A DNA stretch of 6,957 nt, from positions 1-6,957 of the forward strand of contig JANXTN010000202.1 in the NCBI GenBank assembly GCA_025352435.1, written 5' to 3'. A program made the position numbers and the translations under genes. The notes beneath the pieces were generated by a model. The model was given only the letters and a program-made list of their open reading frames with translations. It did not search any database and was not told the origin of the DNA. The stretch is from Ferruginibacter sp. (GTDB lineage: Bacteria > Bacteroidota > Bacteroidia > Chitinophagales > Chitinophagaceae). Each line of letters opens with the position of its first letter. The first letter of the stretch is position 1. Below are positions 1 through 6,671 of the stretch, in pieces.

Positions 1-160
1 AATTTATATTTTAGTAAAGGATATTTTAAATCAAAATATTGGTGTTGATAGAAATTTTTTCAGCAATAGTTTTACAGAAATTAGAAATGACCGATTGAAA
101 AGATATTGGATGCTTGGGTTTACATGGAACTTTAAAAACAAAGCTGCAAAATCAAAATAA
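1..160 (+). CDS. C-terminal end of an outer-membrane beta-barrel (TonB-receptor-like) protein, partial
   Basis: Reading in the frame whose codons begin at base 2 gives about 52 residues ending at TAA 158-160; the 5' part lies outside the window. The readable part contains DILNQNIGVDR, then a polar stretch, then LKRYWMLGFTWNF and a short basic tail. This matches the usual end of Bacteroidota outer-membrane beta-barrel proteins of the carboxypeptidase-regulatory-domain/TonB-receptor-like type. In those, a conserved DxLNQN segment is followed by a final strand of the form RYxMLxxTYNF. The protein would sit in the outer membrane. Its ligand cannot be told from this fragment. It is followed after 25 bp by a GLPGLI-family gene on the same strand, a common pairing in this phylum, so the two are probably co-transcribed. 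The family call is inferred from the terminal pattern only. Confidence 0.75.
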   Translation, partial: IYILVKDILNQNIGVDRNFFSNSFTEIRNDRLKRYWMLGFTWNFKNKAAKSK

Positions 161-185
161 TTTTAACCTAATTAAAATAATCAAT

Positions 186-947
186 TTGAAAAAGATCCAA
201 ATTCTAACAGGTATAATTCTCTCTACATTAAATACTCATGCACAGATATTTATTGATAAAGCCACCATTGAGTACGAAGTAAAATCCAATATAAAAAAGA
301 ATATGGGTAATGGCTCATGGGAGGAAATGATGAAAGACAAGTTGCCTACTTTTAAAACAGGTTACTACACTTTCACCTTTGCAGATAATAGAAGCATCTA
401 TAAGTTTGATCGCTGGCCGGAAACCGAAAAATTACCGGACTACATGCGCAAAGATGATGAAAGCAATACCTGGTATTTTGACCACAATACAGGCAAAATG
501 ATTATTCAAAAAAACATTTATGGTTCTGCATTAAATATAGAAGACAGTATTCTTAATTTAAAGTGGATCCTCACCAACGAGAACCGTAACATTGCCGGTT
601 TCAATTGTAAAAAGGCAGTTGCAAAAATATTTGATAGTGTTTATGTATTTGCTTTTTATACTGACGAAATTATGATCTCGGGAGGGCCATGTTCTATTAG
701 CGGATTACCCGGAATGATAATGGGGTTAACGATCCCACGTCTTTTTACATCTTGGATTGCAACGAAAGTTTCTGTGAACAATGTTTCTATAAGCAGCATA
801 AAACCTACTGCAGCAAAAAAATATTATAATATGTCTTTTATCTTACAAACAGTAGAGGAACACACAAAGGACTGGTATAGTTATGGTGAACAAACAGATG
901 AAAATCTACAACAGAAAAACCGTTTTATGTGGAATATGATGTTGTAG
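186..947 (+). CDS. GLPGLI family secreted protein
   Basis: This is a 253-residue protein of a Bacteroidota-specific family (TIGR01200 type) of unknown biochemical function. The family signature is visible as SGLPGM at about residues 172-177. Other typical features are an early IEYEV strand, an AGFNCKKA segment near residue 140 and a C-terminal end rich in W, F and M. The TTG at 186 is the preferred start because it places a signal peptide at the very N-terminus: KK, a hydrophobic stretch ILTGIIL, then THA-Q with likely cleavage near residue 19. The protein is therefore probably periplasmic or outer-membrane associated. The ATG at 114 would overlap the upstream gene by 47 bases and put 24 unrelated residues before the signal peptide. 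The next in-frame ATG, at 303, would remove the signal peptide. No Shine-Dalgarno sequence is seen, as expected in this phylum. It ends before a terminator shared with the convergent glgC. Confidence 0.8.
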   Translation: MKKIQILTGIILSTLNTHAQIFIDKATIEYEVKSNIKKNMGNGSWEEMMKDKLPTFKTGYYTFTFADNRSIYKFDRWPETEKLPDYMRKDDESNTWYFDHNTGKMIIQKNIYGSALNIEDSILNLKWILTNENRNIAGFNCKKAVAKIFDSVYVFAFYTDEIMISGGPCSISGLPGMIMGLTIPRLFTSWIATKVSVNNVSISSIKPTAAKKYYNMSFILQTVEEHTKDWYSYGEQTDENLQQKNRFMWNMML

Positions 948-1008
948 CCGGCTTCAGCTTTTCAACATCGCTTACAAGAAACTAAGTTCTAAAAAAACTT
1001 CTTATAAT

Positions 1009-1037
1009 AAAAATGCAGCCCTTAATGCTGCATTTTT
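1009..1037. terminator. Bidirectional intrinsic terminator between the GLPGLI gene and glgC
   Basis: A perfect 11-bp inverted repeat, AAAAATGCAGC (1009-1019) and GCTGCATTTTT (1027-1037), surrounds a 7-base loop. Because the stem starts with A5 and ends with T5, the transcript of either strand ends in a hairpin followed by U residues. It lies 62 bases after the GLPGLI stop and 22 bases after the glgC stop on the opposite strand, so it can terminate both convergent units. Confidence 0.85.
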
Positions 1038-1058
1038 AATTTATTTCTGTGAGGATTT

Positions 1059-2336
1059 TTACAACTCAAATCCATCTTCAATGGTTGCTCCTTTTTTTAT
1101 CACCACTATTCCATCCTTTACAACAAACAAAGAATGATCTGAATCCGGTAAGTGTGTACCGCCATTTATTTTTACATTGCTACCAATACGGCAATCTTTA
1201 TCTGTAATTACGTTCTTTAAATGACAGTTATCACCTATCCCGATTTTGGGTACACCATGTTCAAAATTGTGTGCAATCTCAGCAATGGTTTCATAAAAAT
1301 CATTTCCCATTACATAACAGCTTTCTAAAATACTGCCACTGCCTATTCTGCTTCTTATACCAATAACAGAATTGGCAATAGATTTTGCGTGGATGATACA
1401 ACCCTCTGCCACCAAGGTTTGTGTGATAGTAGTGCCGCTTATTTTGGCCGGAGGCAACATACGGGCACGGCTAAAAATCATTCGTTGATTGTCAAATAAA
1501 TTGAACGGAGGAATATCCATTGTGAGCGCAAGATTTGCCTCAAAAAATGAATGTATGTTTCCGATGTCTGTCCAATAACCACCATATTGGTAACTGATCA
1601 CATTGTACTTACTTATAGCGCCTGGAATAATTTCTTTTCCAAAATCTGTAGCGTCTTTTTTCTCTTTTTCAAGAAGATCGAATAATACTTTTTTAGAAAA
1701 AATATAAATACCCATTGATGCCAGATAATTGCGTTGCATAGCCTGCATATCTGCACCGGTATCACTCACCCACGCCGGTAACAGTTCTGCCGCAGGTTTT
1801 TCTATAAAAGATGTAATGTGGTTTGTTTCGTTTGCTTTTAATATTCCAAACTCAGTTGCTTCTCTTTCATTCACCGGGATCGTAGCAATGGTAATGTCTG
1901 CACCGGCGCTTTGGTGGTTATCTATCATTTGTGCAAAGTCCATCTGGTACAACTGGTCACCACTTAAAATGAGCACGTACTCAAACTCATTTTTTTCAAT
2001 GTGCTTTAAGGACTGTCTTACGGCATCGGCAGTTCCCTGGAACCATCCAAGGCTGTCCGGTGTTTGCTCAGCAGCTAAAATATCTACAAAGCCGCTGCTA
2101 AAACCGCTAAACTGGTAAGTATTTTTTATGTGCTTGTTTAGCGATGCGGAATTGTATTGTGTAAGTACAAACATGCGGTTGATATTGCTGTTTATACAAT
2201 TAGAAATTGGAATATCTACCAATCTGTATTTGCCTGCAATAGGTACTGCCGGCTTGCTCCTTGTTGCCGTTAAAGGGTATAGCCTGGAGCCTGCACCGCC
2301 ACCTAAAATTACTGCTACTACTTGTTTGCTAGTCAT
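1059..2336 (-). CDS. glgC: Glucose-1-phosphate adenylyltransferase (ADP-glucose pyrophosphorylase)
   Basis: GlgC makes ADP-glucose and pyrophosphate from ATP and glucose-1-phosphate, the committed step of bacterial glycogen synthesis, in the cytosol as a tetramer. The protein has 425 residues, close to the usual ~430. The nucleotidyltransferase domain (about 1-285) shows LGGGAGSRLYPLT (11-23) with the SKPAVPIAGKYRLVD signature after it, WFQGTADAVRQ (98-108), LSGDQLY with catalytic Asp127, FIEKP with Lys180 expected to bind glucose-1-phosphate, and YWTDIG (254-259). The C-terminal part (about 290-425) is a left-handed beta-helix domain. Several segments, such as SGFVDILAAEQTP, MGNDFYET and the ending GIVVIKKGATIEDG, resemble plant and cyanobacterial enzymes more than E. 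coli GlgC. The start codon overlaps the end of glgA by 8 bases, implying translational coupling. Identification is firm; the allosteric class is inference. Confidence 0.96.
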   Translation of the reverse strand: MTSKQVVAVILGGGAGSRLYPLTATRSKPAVPIAGKYRLVDIPISNCINSNINRMFVLTQYNSASLNKHIKNTYQFSGFSSGFVDILAAEQTPDSLGWFQGTADAVRQSLKHIEKNEFEYVLILSGDQLYQMDFAQMIDNHQSAGADITIATIPVNEREATEFGILKANETNHITSFIEKPAAELLPAWVSDTGADMQAMQRNYLASMGIYIFSKKVLFDLLEKEKKDATDFGKEIIPGAISKYNVISYQYGGYWTDIGNIHSFFEANLALTMDIPPFNLFDNQRMIFSRARMLPPAKISGTTITQTLVAEGCIIHAKSIANSVIGIRSRIGSGSILESCYVMGNDFYETIAEIAHNFEHGVPKIGIGDNCHLKNVITDKDCRIGSNVKINGGTHLPDSDHSLFVVKDGIVVIKKGATIEDGFEL

Positions 2337-3762
2337 GGTTTAAATTTTTTTGAACAGAATTATAAAGGTTAATATATTGTTGAGCACTGGCTACCCAACT
2401 GTTGTCTATTTGCATCATGGTTTTCCTTATTTTTTGCATCTTCTTTTTGTCTGCAAAAAGTTCAAGCGCACGTTGTATAGAAATATCAATATCGGTTAGA
2501 GACGCATAATCAAAACACAAACCATAACCATTTTCTTCATCAATATCTTTTACCGTATCTCTTAAGCCGCCTGTTCTTCTCACAACCGGAACAGTTCCGT
2601 AACGCATGGCATATAATTGATTTAAACCACAAGGCTCTACCCTGCTAGGCATCAGTAAAAAATCAGCACCAGCATACATAAGGTGACTCAATTTTTCATT
2701 GTAAGTTATTTGAGAATTATAGTATCCTACAAATTTATTTTGCATTCCTAACAGATCATTTTCCACCTGAGGCTCTCCACTGCCAAGAATTAGAAAATTT
2801 AATTTTCCGCTATAATTATTTAACGCATTGTTTATGGCTTCGGGTAAAAGATCAGCAGCTTTTTCCTCTACCAGTCTGCCAATAAAAGCAAAAAGCGGAA
2901 GCGTTTTATCTAACCCAAAATCATCACAAAGTTTCTTTTTGTTGAGAGCCTTACCTTCAGTAAAATCTTTCACAGAAAAATTATCCAGGATAAAAGTATC
3001 GGTATTAGGATTCCATACTTTATAATCAATGCCATTTATTATACCCGAACATTTAAAATGTTCTGAACGAAATAGACTTTCTAATCCATTAGCCTCATTC
3101 ATTAATTCCTGCATATAACCTGGGCTGACGGTATTCACTGCATCTGCACTTTTTATGCCGCAGGCGAGTGGGTTCACAATATTATTCCAATCAAGCTCTC
3201 CCCATTTCCAGGTATTCCATGCAGGCAAATAAGCAGCTTTTTCCCAAGCCATCCATCCCTGGTATTGCGCATTGTGAATGGTAAGTACTGTAGGTATGTT
3301 TCTTAATTTTCCGTAAGCAAAACATTCATGCATCATAAATGGAATCAATGCAGCGTGGTGATCGTGCACATGTACTACATCGGGCAAATGTTCCCAGTTG
3401 TTTATCCATTCCAATACCGAAATCTGAAAAGCTACAAATCTTTCTGTATCATCGTCGTAACCGTAAACTTTTTCTCTATCCAACAAGCCATTAATATCTA
3501 CACAATACAAATCAAAGCCTAATTTATTTTCTTTTTCTTTTATTATGGTAAAATCAAAGTTCATTTTCTCCATAGAAAAGTTTCCTTTGTGTACTACTTC
3601 CCATTCGTTTTCGTACAAAAATTTTGTTCGGTACATTGGCATTACAACTTTTGCAATATGCCCTTGCGCTTGAAGATACTTTGGCAGTGCACCAACAACA
3701 TCTGCAAGACCACCAACTTTGGCCATTGGGTAACACTCAGCACTTACATGAATAACTTCCAT
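2329..3762 (-). CDS. glgA: Glycogen synthase (ADP-glucose dependent, GT5)
   Basis: GlgA transfers glucose from ADP-glucose to the non-reducing end of an alpha-1,4-glucan in the cytosol. At 477 residues it is full length for a bacterial GT5 enzyme. The N-terminal Rossmann domain opens with HVSAECYPMAKVGGLADVVG. Lys15 of KVGGL is the family's ADP-glucose-binding lysine, at the same position as in E. coli. HVHDHHAA (131-138), IHNAQYQG with His163, and GIINGIDYKVWNP follow. The C-terminal GT-B domain holds FIGRLVEEKAAD with Arg296 and Lys301, then PSRVEPCGLNQLY with Glu376 and RRTGGLRDTV, which are the donor-phosphate and catalytic motifs. All expected key residues are present. It is the first gene of the glgA-glgC operon, transcribed away from the transporter-kinase operon. 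The sequence before its ATG is A/T-rich with no Shine-Dalgarno. Confidence 0.96.
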   Translation of the reverse strand: MEVIHVSAECYPMAKVGGLADVVGALPKYLQAQGHIAKVVMPMYRTKFLYENEWEVVHKGNFSMEKMNFDFTIIKEKENKLGFDLYCVDINGLLDREKVYGYDDDTERFVAFQISVLEWINNWEHLPDVVHVHDHHAALIPFMMHECFAYGKLRNIPTVLTIHNAQYQGWMAWEKAAYLPAWNTWKWGELDWNNIVNPLACGIKSADAVNTVSPGYMQELMNEANGLESLFRSEHFKCSGIINGIDYKVWNPNTDTFILDNFSVKDFTEGKALNKKKLCDDFGLDKTLPLFAFIGRLVEEKAADLLPEAINNALNNYSGKLNFLILGSGEPQVENDLLGMQNKFVGYYNSQITYNEKLSHLMYAGADFLLMPSRVEPCGLNQLYAMRYGTVPVVRRTGGLRDTVKDIDEENGYGLCFDYASLTDIDISIQRALELFADKKKMQKIRKTMMQIDNSWVASAQQYINLYNSVQKNLNHD

Positions 3763-3954
3763 TTTTGCAGTTAAATATTTTCAATGAATTTATGAAGTAA
3801 ATTTTGAATAAATTTAAAAGCATTGGCAAAAAATATTTTTTAATTGCTATGTTCACTATTTTCTGTAGAAAAAAAATTGATATAAATCCCCTCTATAAAT
3901 TATTTTTTCGTTAATAAATATTTACACTATTTTGAGACACAAAACCAACCAATT
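3763..3954. promoter_or_regulatory. Divergent promoter region between glgA and the sugar transporter operon
   Basis: This 192-base gap separates two head-to-head operons and must carry promoters for both unless transcription enters from elsewhere. It is strongly AT-rich and has no convincing reading frame. The palindromic octamer AAATATTT occurs three times, at 3773-3780, 3831-3838 and 3916-3923. The middle copy is the core of the longer palindrome AAAAAATATTTTTT (3828-3841). On the minus strand that longer palindrome reads TATTTTTTG, a near match to the Bacteroidota -7 element (TAnnTTTG), but no TTG lies at the right distance for a -33 element. No known regulator site was recognised. The promoter function of the gap is firm by arrangement; the individual sites are tentative. 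Confidence 0.6.
3877..3908 (+). promoter_or_regulatory. Candidate Bacteroidota-type promoter for the transporter-kinase operon
   Basis: TTG at 3877-3879 is followed after 21 bases by TATTTTTT at 3901-3908. This approximates the Bacteroidota sigma-factor pattern of TTG at -33 and TAnnTTTG at -7, with the final G missing. Transcription would begin near 3915, giving a leader of about 40 bases. An alternative -7-like string, CTATTTTG, lies at 3927-3934 but is one base out of register and has no -33 partner. In DNA this AT-rich such matches arise easily, so this is a weak assignment. Confidence 0.3.
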
Positions 3955-5673
3955 ATGATAGCAACTCTTGATGAAAAATTTAATTCTTCTGCAGAAGATA
4001 AAATTATACCCACCAACTACGGGGCTTTGGGTACATTAGTAACAGTGTTTTTCTTTTGGGGTTTTATTGCTGCGGGCAATAGTGTGTTTATTCCTTTCTG
4101 TAAACACAAATTTAATTTAGATCAGTTTCAAAGCCAGTTGGTAGATACCGCATTTTATTTTGCATACTTTTTAGGAGCTCTTATTTTGTTTGCAGTAGGT
4201 GCTATGAGAGGAAGTGATCCTGTTGCTAAATGGGGTTACAAAAAGGGAATTGTTTATGGGTTACTATTTTCTGCACTAGGTGCAGTTGTTATGATTATTG
4301 CAGTAAACCTTGGTACGTTCCCCGGCATGCTTGCAGGTTTATTTGTAGTGGCTCTCGGTTTTTCATTGCAACAAACTGCTGCACAGCCTTTCGCTATCAC
4401 GCTCGGGGACCCGAGTACAGGAACCAGTCGTGTTACATTAGGAGGTGCTATCAATTCCTTTGGAACTACTATTGGGCCATTGGTTGTAGGTATTGCATTG
4501 TTTGGAACTACAGCTGCTATCACTGATGAAAAAATTGCCAGTTTAAGTTTAGGGAAAGTGATTTTGTTATATAGTTGTGTTGGTTCTCTGTTCATAGCCG
4601 CAGCGGCATTGTTTTATTTTTCTAAGAAAGTACCTGCAGGTATTACGGTAGAAAAAACAGAAAAAGCAAACAAAGCTTTAAGTATGTTATTAATAATGAC
4701 AGGACTTTTGGCAGTAATGTTTGTTCCGATTTTTAGTAGCTACATAGGTTTATCTGCAACAATAAGCGATGCTGAAAAACATGCTTTGGAATCTTATAGA
4801 TTGAAATGGTTGATAGGTGCATTTGCTGTGATCGTTATTGGCTTAATTACTGTAAACCTGTCTGCAAAGAAGAATCCTGATGGATGGGGAGCAATGAAAT
4901 ATCCTCAGTTGTTATTAGGTATGTTGGGAATATTCTTTTATGTGGGAGTTGAAGTTACTGTGGGTAGTAATTTATCTGAGCTTTTAAAACACGAGGGTTT
5001 TGGTCATTTATCATCTTCTGAAGCCACCAAATATGTATCAATGTATTGGGGAAGTTTGATGATAGGTAGATGGGCAGGATCGGTGGGTGCATTTGGCTTT
5101 TCAAAACAGAAGAGAATGTTGCTGCAATTTATAGTACCATTAATTGCGTTTGTTATTTTATTGGGAGTTAATACTGCTTTTAATTACGACATGCAACCCT
5201 TCTATTATTACATTGTTTGTGTGCTAATTCAAATTGCTGCTTTCTATGTAAGTAATGACAAACCCGCAAGAACGTTATTAATCTTTTCACTGCTAGGAGT
5301 TGCAGCAATGGTTATTGGTACTCAAACCACCGGTACTGTAGCCATATATGCATTTTTAAGTGGCGGGCTTTGTTGTTCAATTATGTGGCCATCTATTTTT
5401 AGTTTGTCTGTTGCAGGGCTGGGGAAATATACCACGCAGGGTTCTGCATTTTTAATTATGATGATTTTAGGTGGTGGTATTATTCCGCCTATACAAGGAA
5501 AGTTTGCTGACTTTTTACAGGCGGGTTCTACAATTGATGGCTATGGTATTCATGCTTCTTATTGGATAGCTGCTGCATGTTATGGATATTTAGCCTTTTT
5601 TGCTTTTGTAGTAAAAGGAATTTTAAGCAAACAGGGAATAAACTATGAAGCAACTTCAACCACCGCTCACTAA
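3955..5673 (+). CDS. MFS sugar transporter, FucP/GluP (FHS) type with extra membrane helices
   Basis: This is an inner-membrane sugar importer of 572 residues, probably proton-driven, in the L-fucose/glucose-galactose symporter family. Family signatures are the TM1 block FFFWGFIAAGN (32-42) with FIPF after it, DTAFYFAYFLGAL (64-76) in TM2, QTAAQPFAITLG (140-151) in TM4, NSFGTTIGP (167-175) in TM5, GRWAG (371-375) in TM8, and the C-terminal WPSIFSLSVAGLG and GGGIIPP motifs. Canonical members have about 430 residues and 12 helices. I count about 16 hydrophobic segments here; the extra pairs lie at about 241-303 and 415-456. The position of E. coli FucP Asp46 is Ser43 here, and that of Glu135 is Gln140. 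The next gene, 19 bases downstream, is a ROK sugar kinase, so glucose or a related hexose is the likely substrate. That substrate is inferred, not shown. Confidence 0.88.
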   Translation: MIATLDEKFNSSAEDKIIPTNYGALGTLVTVFFFWGFIAAGNSVFIPFCKHKFNLDQFQSQLVDTAFYFAYFLGALILFAVGAMRGSDPVAKWGYKKGIVYGLLFSALGAVVMIIAVNLGTFPGMLAGLFVVALGFSLQQTAAQPFAITLGDPSTGTSRVTLGGAINSFGTTIGPLVVGIALFGTTAAITDEKIASLSLGKVILLYSCVGSLFIAAAALFYFSKKVPAGITVEKTEKANKALSMLLIMTGLLAVMFVPIFSSYIGLSATISDAEKHALESYRLKWLIGAFAVIVIGLITVNLSAKKNPDGWGAMKYPQLLLGMLGIFFYVGVEVTVGSNLSELLKHEGFGHLSSSEATKYVSMYWGSLMIGRWAGSVGAFGFSKQKRMLLQFIVPLIAFVILLGVNTAFNYDMQPFYYYIVCVLIQIAAFYVSNDKPARTLLIFSLLGVAAMVIGTQTTGTVAIYAFLSGGLCCSIMWPSIFSLSVAGLGKYTTQGSAFLIMMILGGGIIPPIQGKFADFLQAGSTIDGYGIHASYWIAAACYGYLAFFAFVVKGILSKQGINYEATSTTAH

Positions 5674-5692
5674 TTATTATAAGCTTAAAAAA

Positions 5693-6652
5693 ATGATAGA
5701 TATATCCAACGATCATGCTGTAGGAATTGATATTGGCGGAACCAATACAAAATATGGTATCGTAAACCACCGTGGGCAAATTGTGTTTGAGGGTTCTATA
5801 AGAACGGATGCATATCCCATAATAGGAGATTTTATAAATGCGCTGTACGAAAAACTGCAGCCGGAAATTGAAAGATTAAAAGATGTGCATGTTGTTGGTA
5901 TAGGTATGGGCGCACCGAACGGAAATTTTTATACCGGCACCATTGATTATGCTCCCAACTTACACTGGAAAGGAATTATTCCTTTAGCTGATTTAATGAC
6001 CGCGAAATTTAAACTGCCTGCAAAACTTACAAACGATGCAAATGCAGCTGCAGTTGGTGAAATGATGTATGGCGCAGCCAGAGGAATGAAAGATTTTATT
6101 ATGATTACCCTTGGGACCGGTGTAGGAAGCGGCATTTTTGCTAATGGAGAATTAATTCTAGGTCATGATGGTTTTGCTGGTGAACTTGGACATACCATTG
6201 TAGTTCCCGGAGGAAGAGTACATCCAAACACAGGTTCTATGGGTTCTTTAGAAAGTTATGCAAGTGCGACGGGCGTTACTATTACTGCTATTGAATATAT
6301 GACAGGTACAGATGAAGCTAGTGTATTAAGAGGAATTCCTCAGGCAGAATTAAATAGTAAAATGGTTTTTGATGCGGCACTGGCAGGAGACTCTTTAGCA
6401 CAGAAAGTTTTTAAAAGTACAGGCGATATTTTAGGAATGGCATTGGCCAATTTTGTGATGTTCTCTTCGCCACAGGCAATCATTTTATTTGGGGGTCTAA
6501 CCAAGGCGGGCGATATTCTTATGAAACCCGTAAAAGACAGTATGGAAAGAAATCTACTACCTATTTTTCAAAATAAAGTACAACTTATTTTTAGTGAATT
6601 AAAGGAAAGTGATGCAGCTATCTTGGGTGCAAGTGCCTTGGTTTGGGGTTAA
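5693..6652 (+). CDS. ROK family sugar kinase, probable glucokinase
   Basis: This cytosolic ATP-dependent sugar kinase of 319 residues has the usual ROK length. It shows the N-terminal phosphate-binding loop GIDIGGTNTK (11-20), GAPNG with YAPNLHW (87-92), LTNDANAAA with catalytic base Asp115, LGTGVGSG (140-147) for ATP binding, and GELGH with His167. The C-terminal adenosine-binding segment ILFGGL (264-269) is also present. The usual zinc motif (C-x-C-x4-C before the conserved Glu) is absent: the aligned positions are Pro178, Thr180 and Ser185 before Glu187. The ATG at 5693 is chosen because it puts the family motif at residue 11 and follows an A-rich stretch 19 bases after the transporter stop. 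The in-frame ATG at 5645 would lie inside the transporter gene and add 16 residues not expected in the family. Co-transcription with the transporter and divergent glgAC favour glucose as substrate, but other hexoses, mannose or an amino sugar remain possible. No DNA-binding domain is present, so it is not a ROK repressor. Confidence 0.9.
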   Translation: MIDISNDHAVGIDIGGTNTKYGIVNHRGQIVFEGSIRTDAYPIIGDFINALYEKLQPEIERLKDVHVVGIGMGAPNGNFYTGTIDYAPNLHWKGIIPLADLMTAKFKLPAKLTNDANAAAVGEMMYGAARGMKDFIMITLGTGVGSGIFANGELILGHDGFAGELGHTIVVPGGRVHPNTGSMGSLESYASATGVTITAIEYMTGTDEASVLRGIPQAELNSKMVFDAALAGDSLAQKVFKSTGDILGMALANFVMFSSPQAIILFGGLTKAGDILMKPVKDSMERNLLPIFQNKVQLIFSELKESDAAILGASALVWG

Positions 6653-6671
6653 TGAAACTATTGATTTTTTT

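Noticed and set aside
114..185. ATG at 114 as start of the GLPGLI gene
   Set aside because: It lies inside the coding end of the upstream beta-barrel protein in another frame and would put 24 unrelated residues before a clear signal peptide.
948..1058. Possible small gene or RNA between the GLPGLI gene and glgC
   Set aside because: Apart from the terminator hairpin nothing is seen; the frames are short and closed by stops.
1729..2118. Open plus-strand frame of 129 codons
   Set aside because: It is antisense to the conserved catalytic domain of glgC and its translation resembles no protein; it exists because of codon use on the opposite strand.
3554..3774. Short open frames around the 5' end of glgA on both strands
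   Set aside because: They overlap the strongly conserved N-terminus of glgA, including KVGGL, and are Cys/Trp-rich out-of-frame readings.
3828..3841. AAAAAATATTTTTT palindrome as a terminator
   Set aside because: It has no GC core and no room for a loop, and lies upstream of both divergent genes, so a terminator role is not supported.
4254..4595. Open minus-strand frame of 113 codons, and a 98-codon plus-strand frame at 4230-4526
   Set aside because: Both lie wholly within the transporter gene in other frames and have no domain-like features or start context; they are shadows.
5645..5692. ATG at 5645 as start of the ROK kinase
   Set aside because: It overlaps the transporter gene by 29 bases and adds 16 residues upstream of the point where ROK proteins normally begin; the ATG at 5693 gives normal length and spacing.
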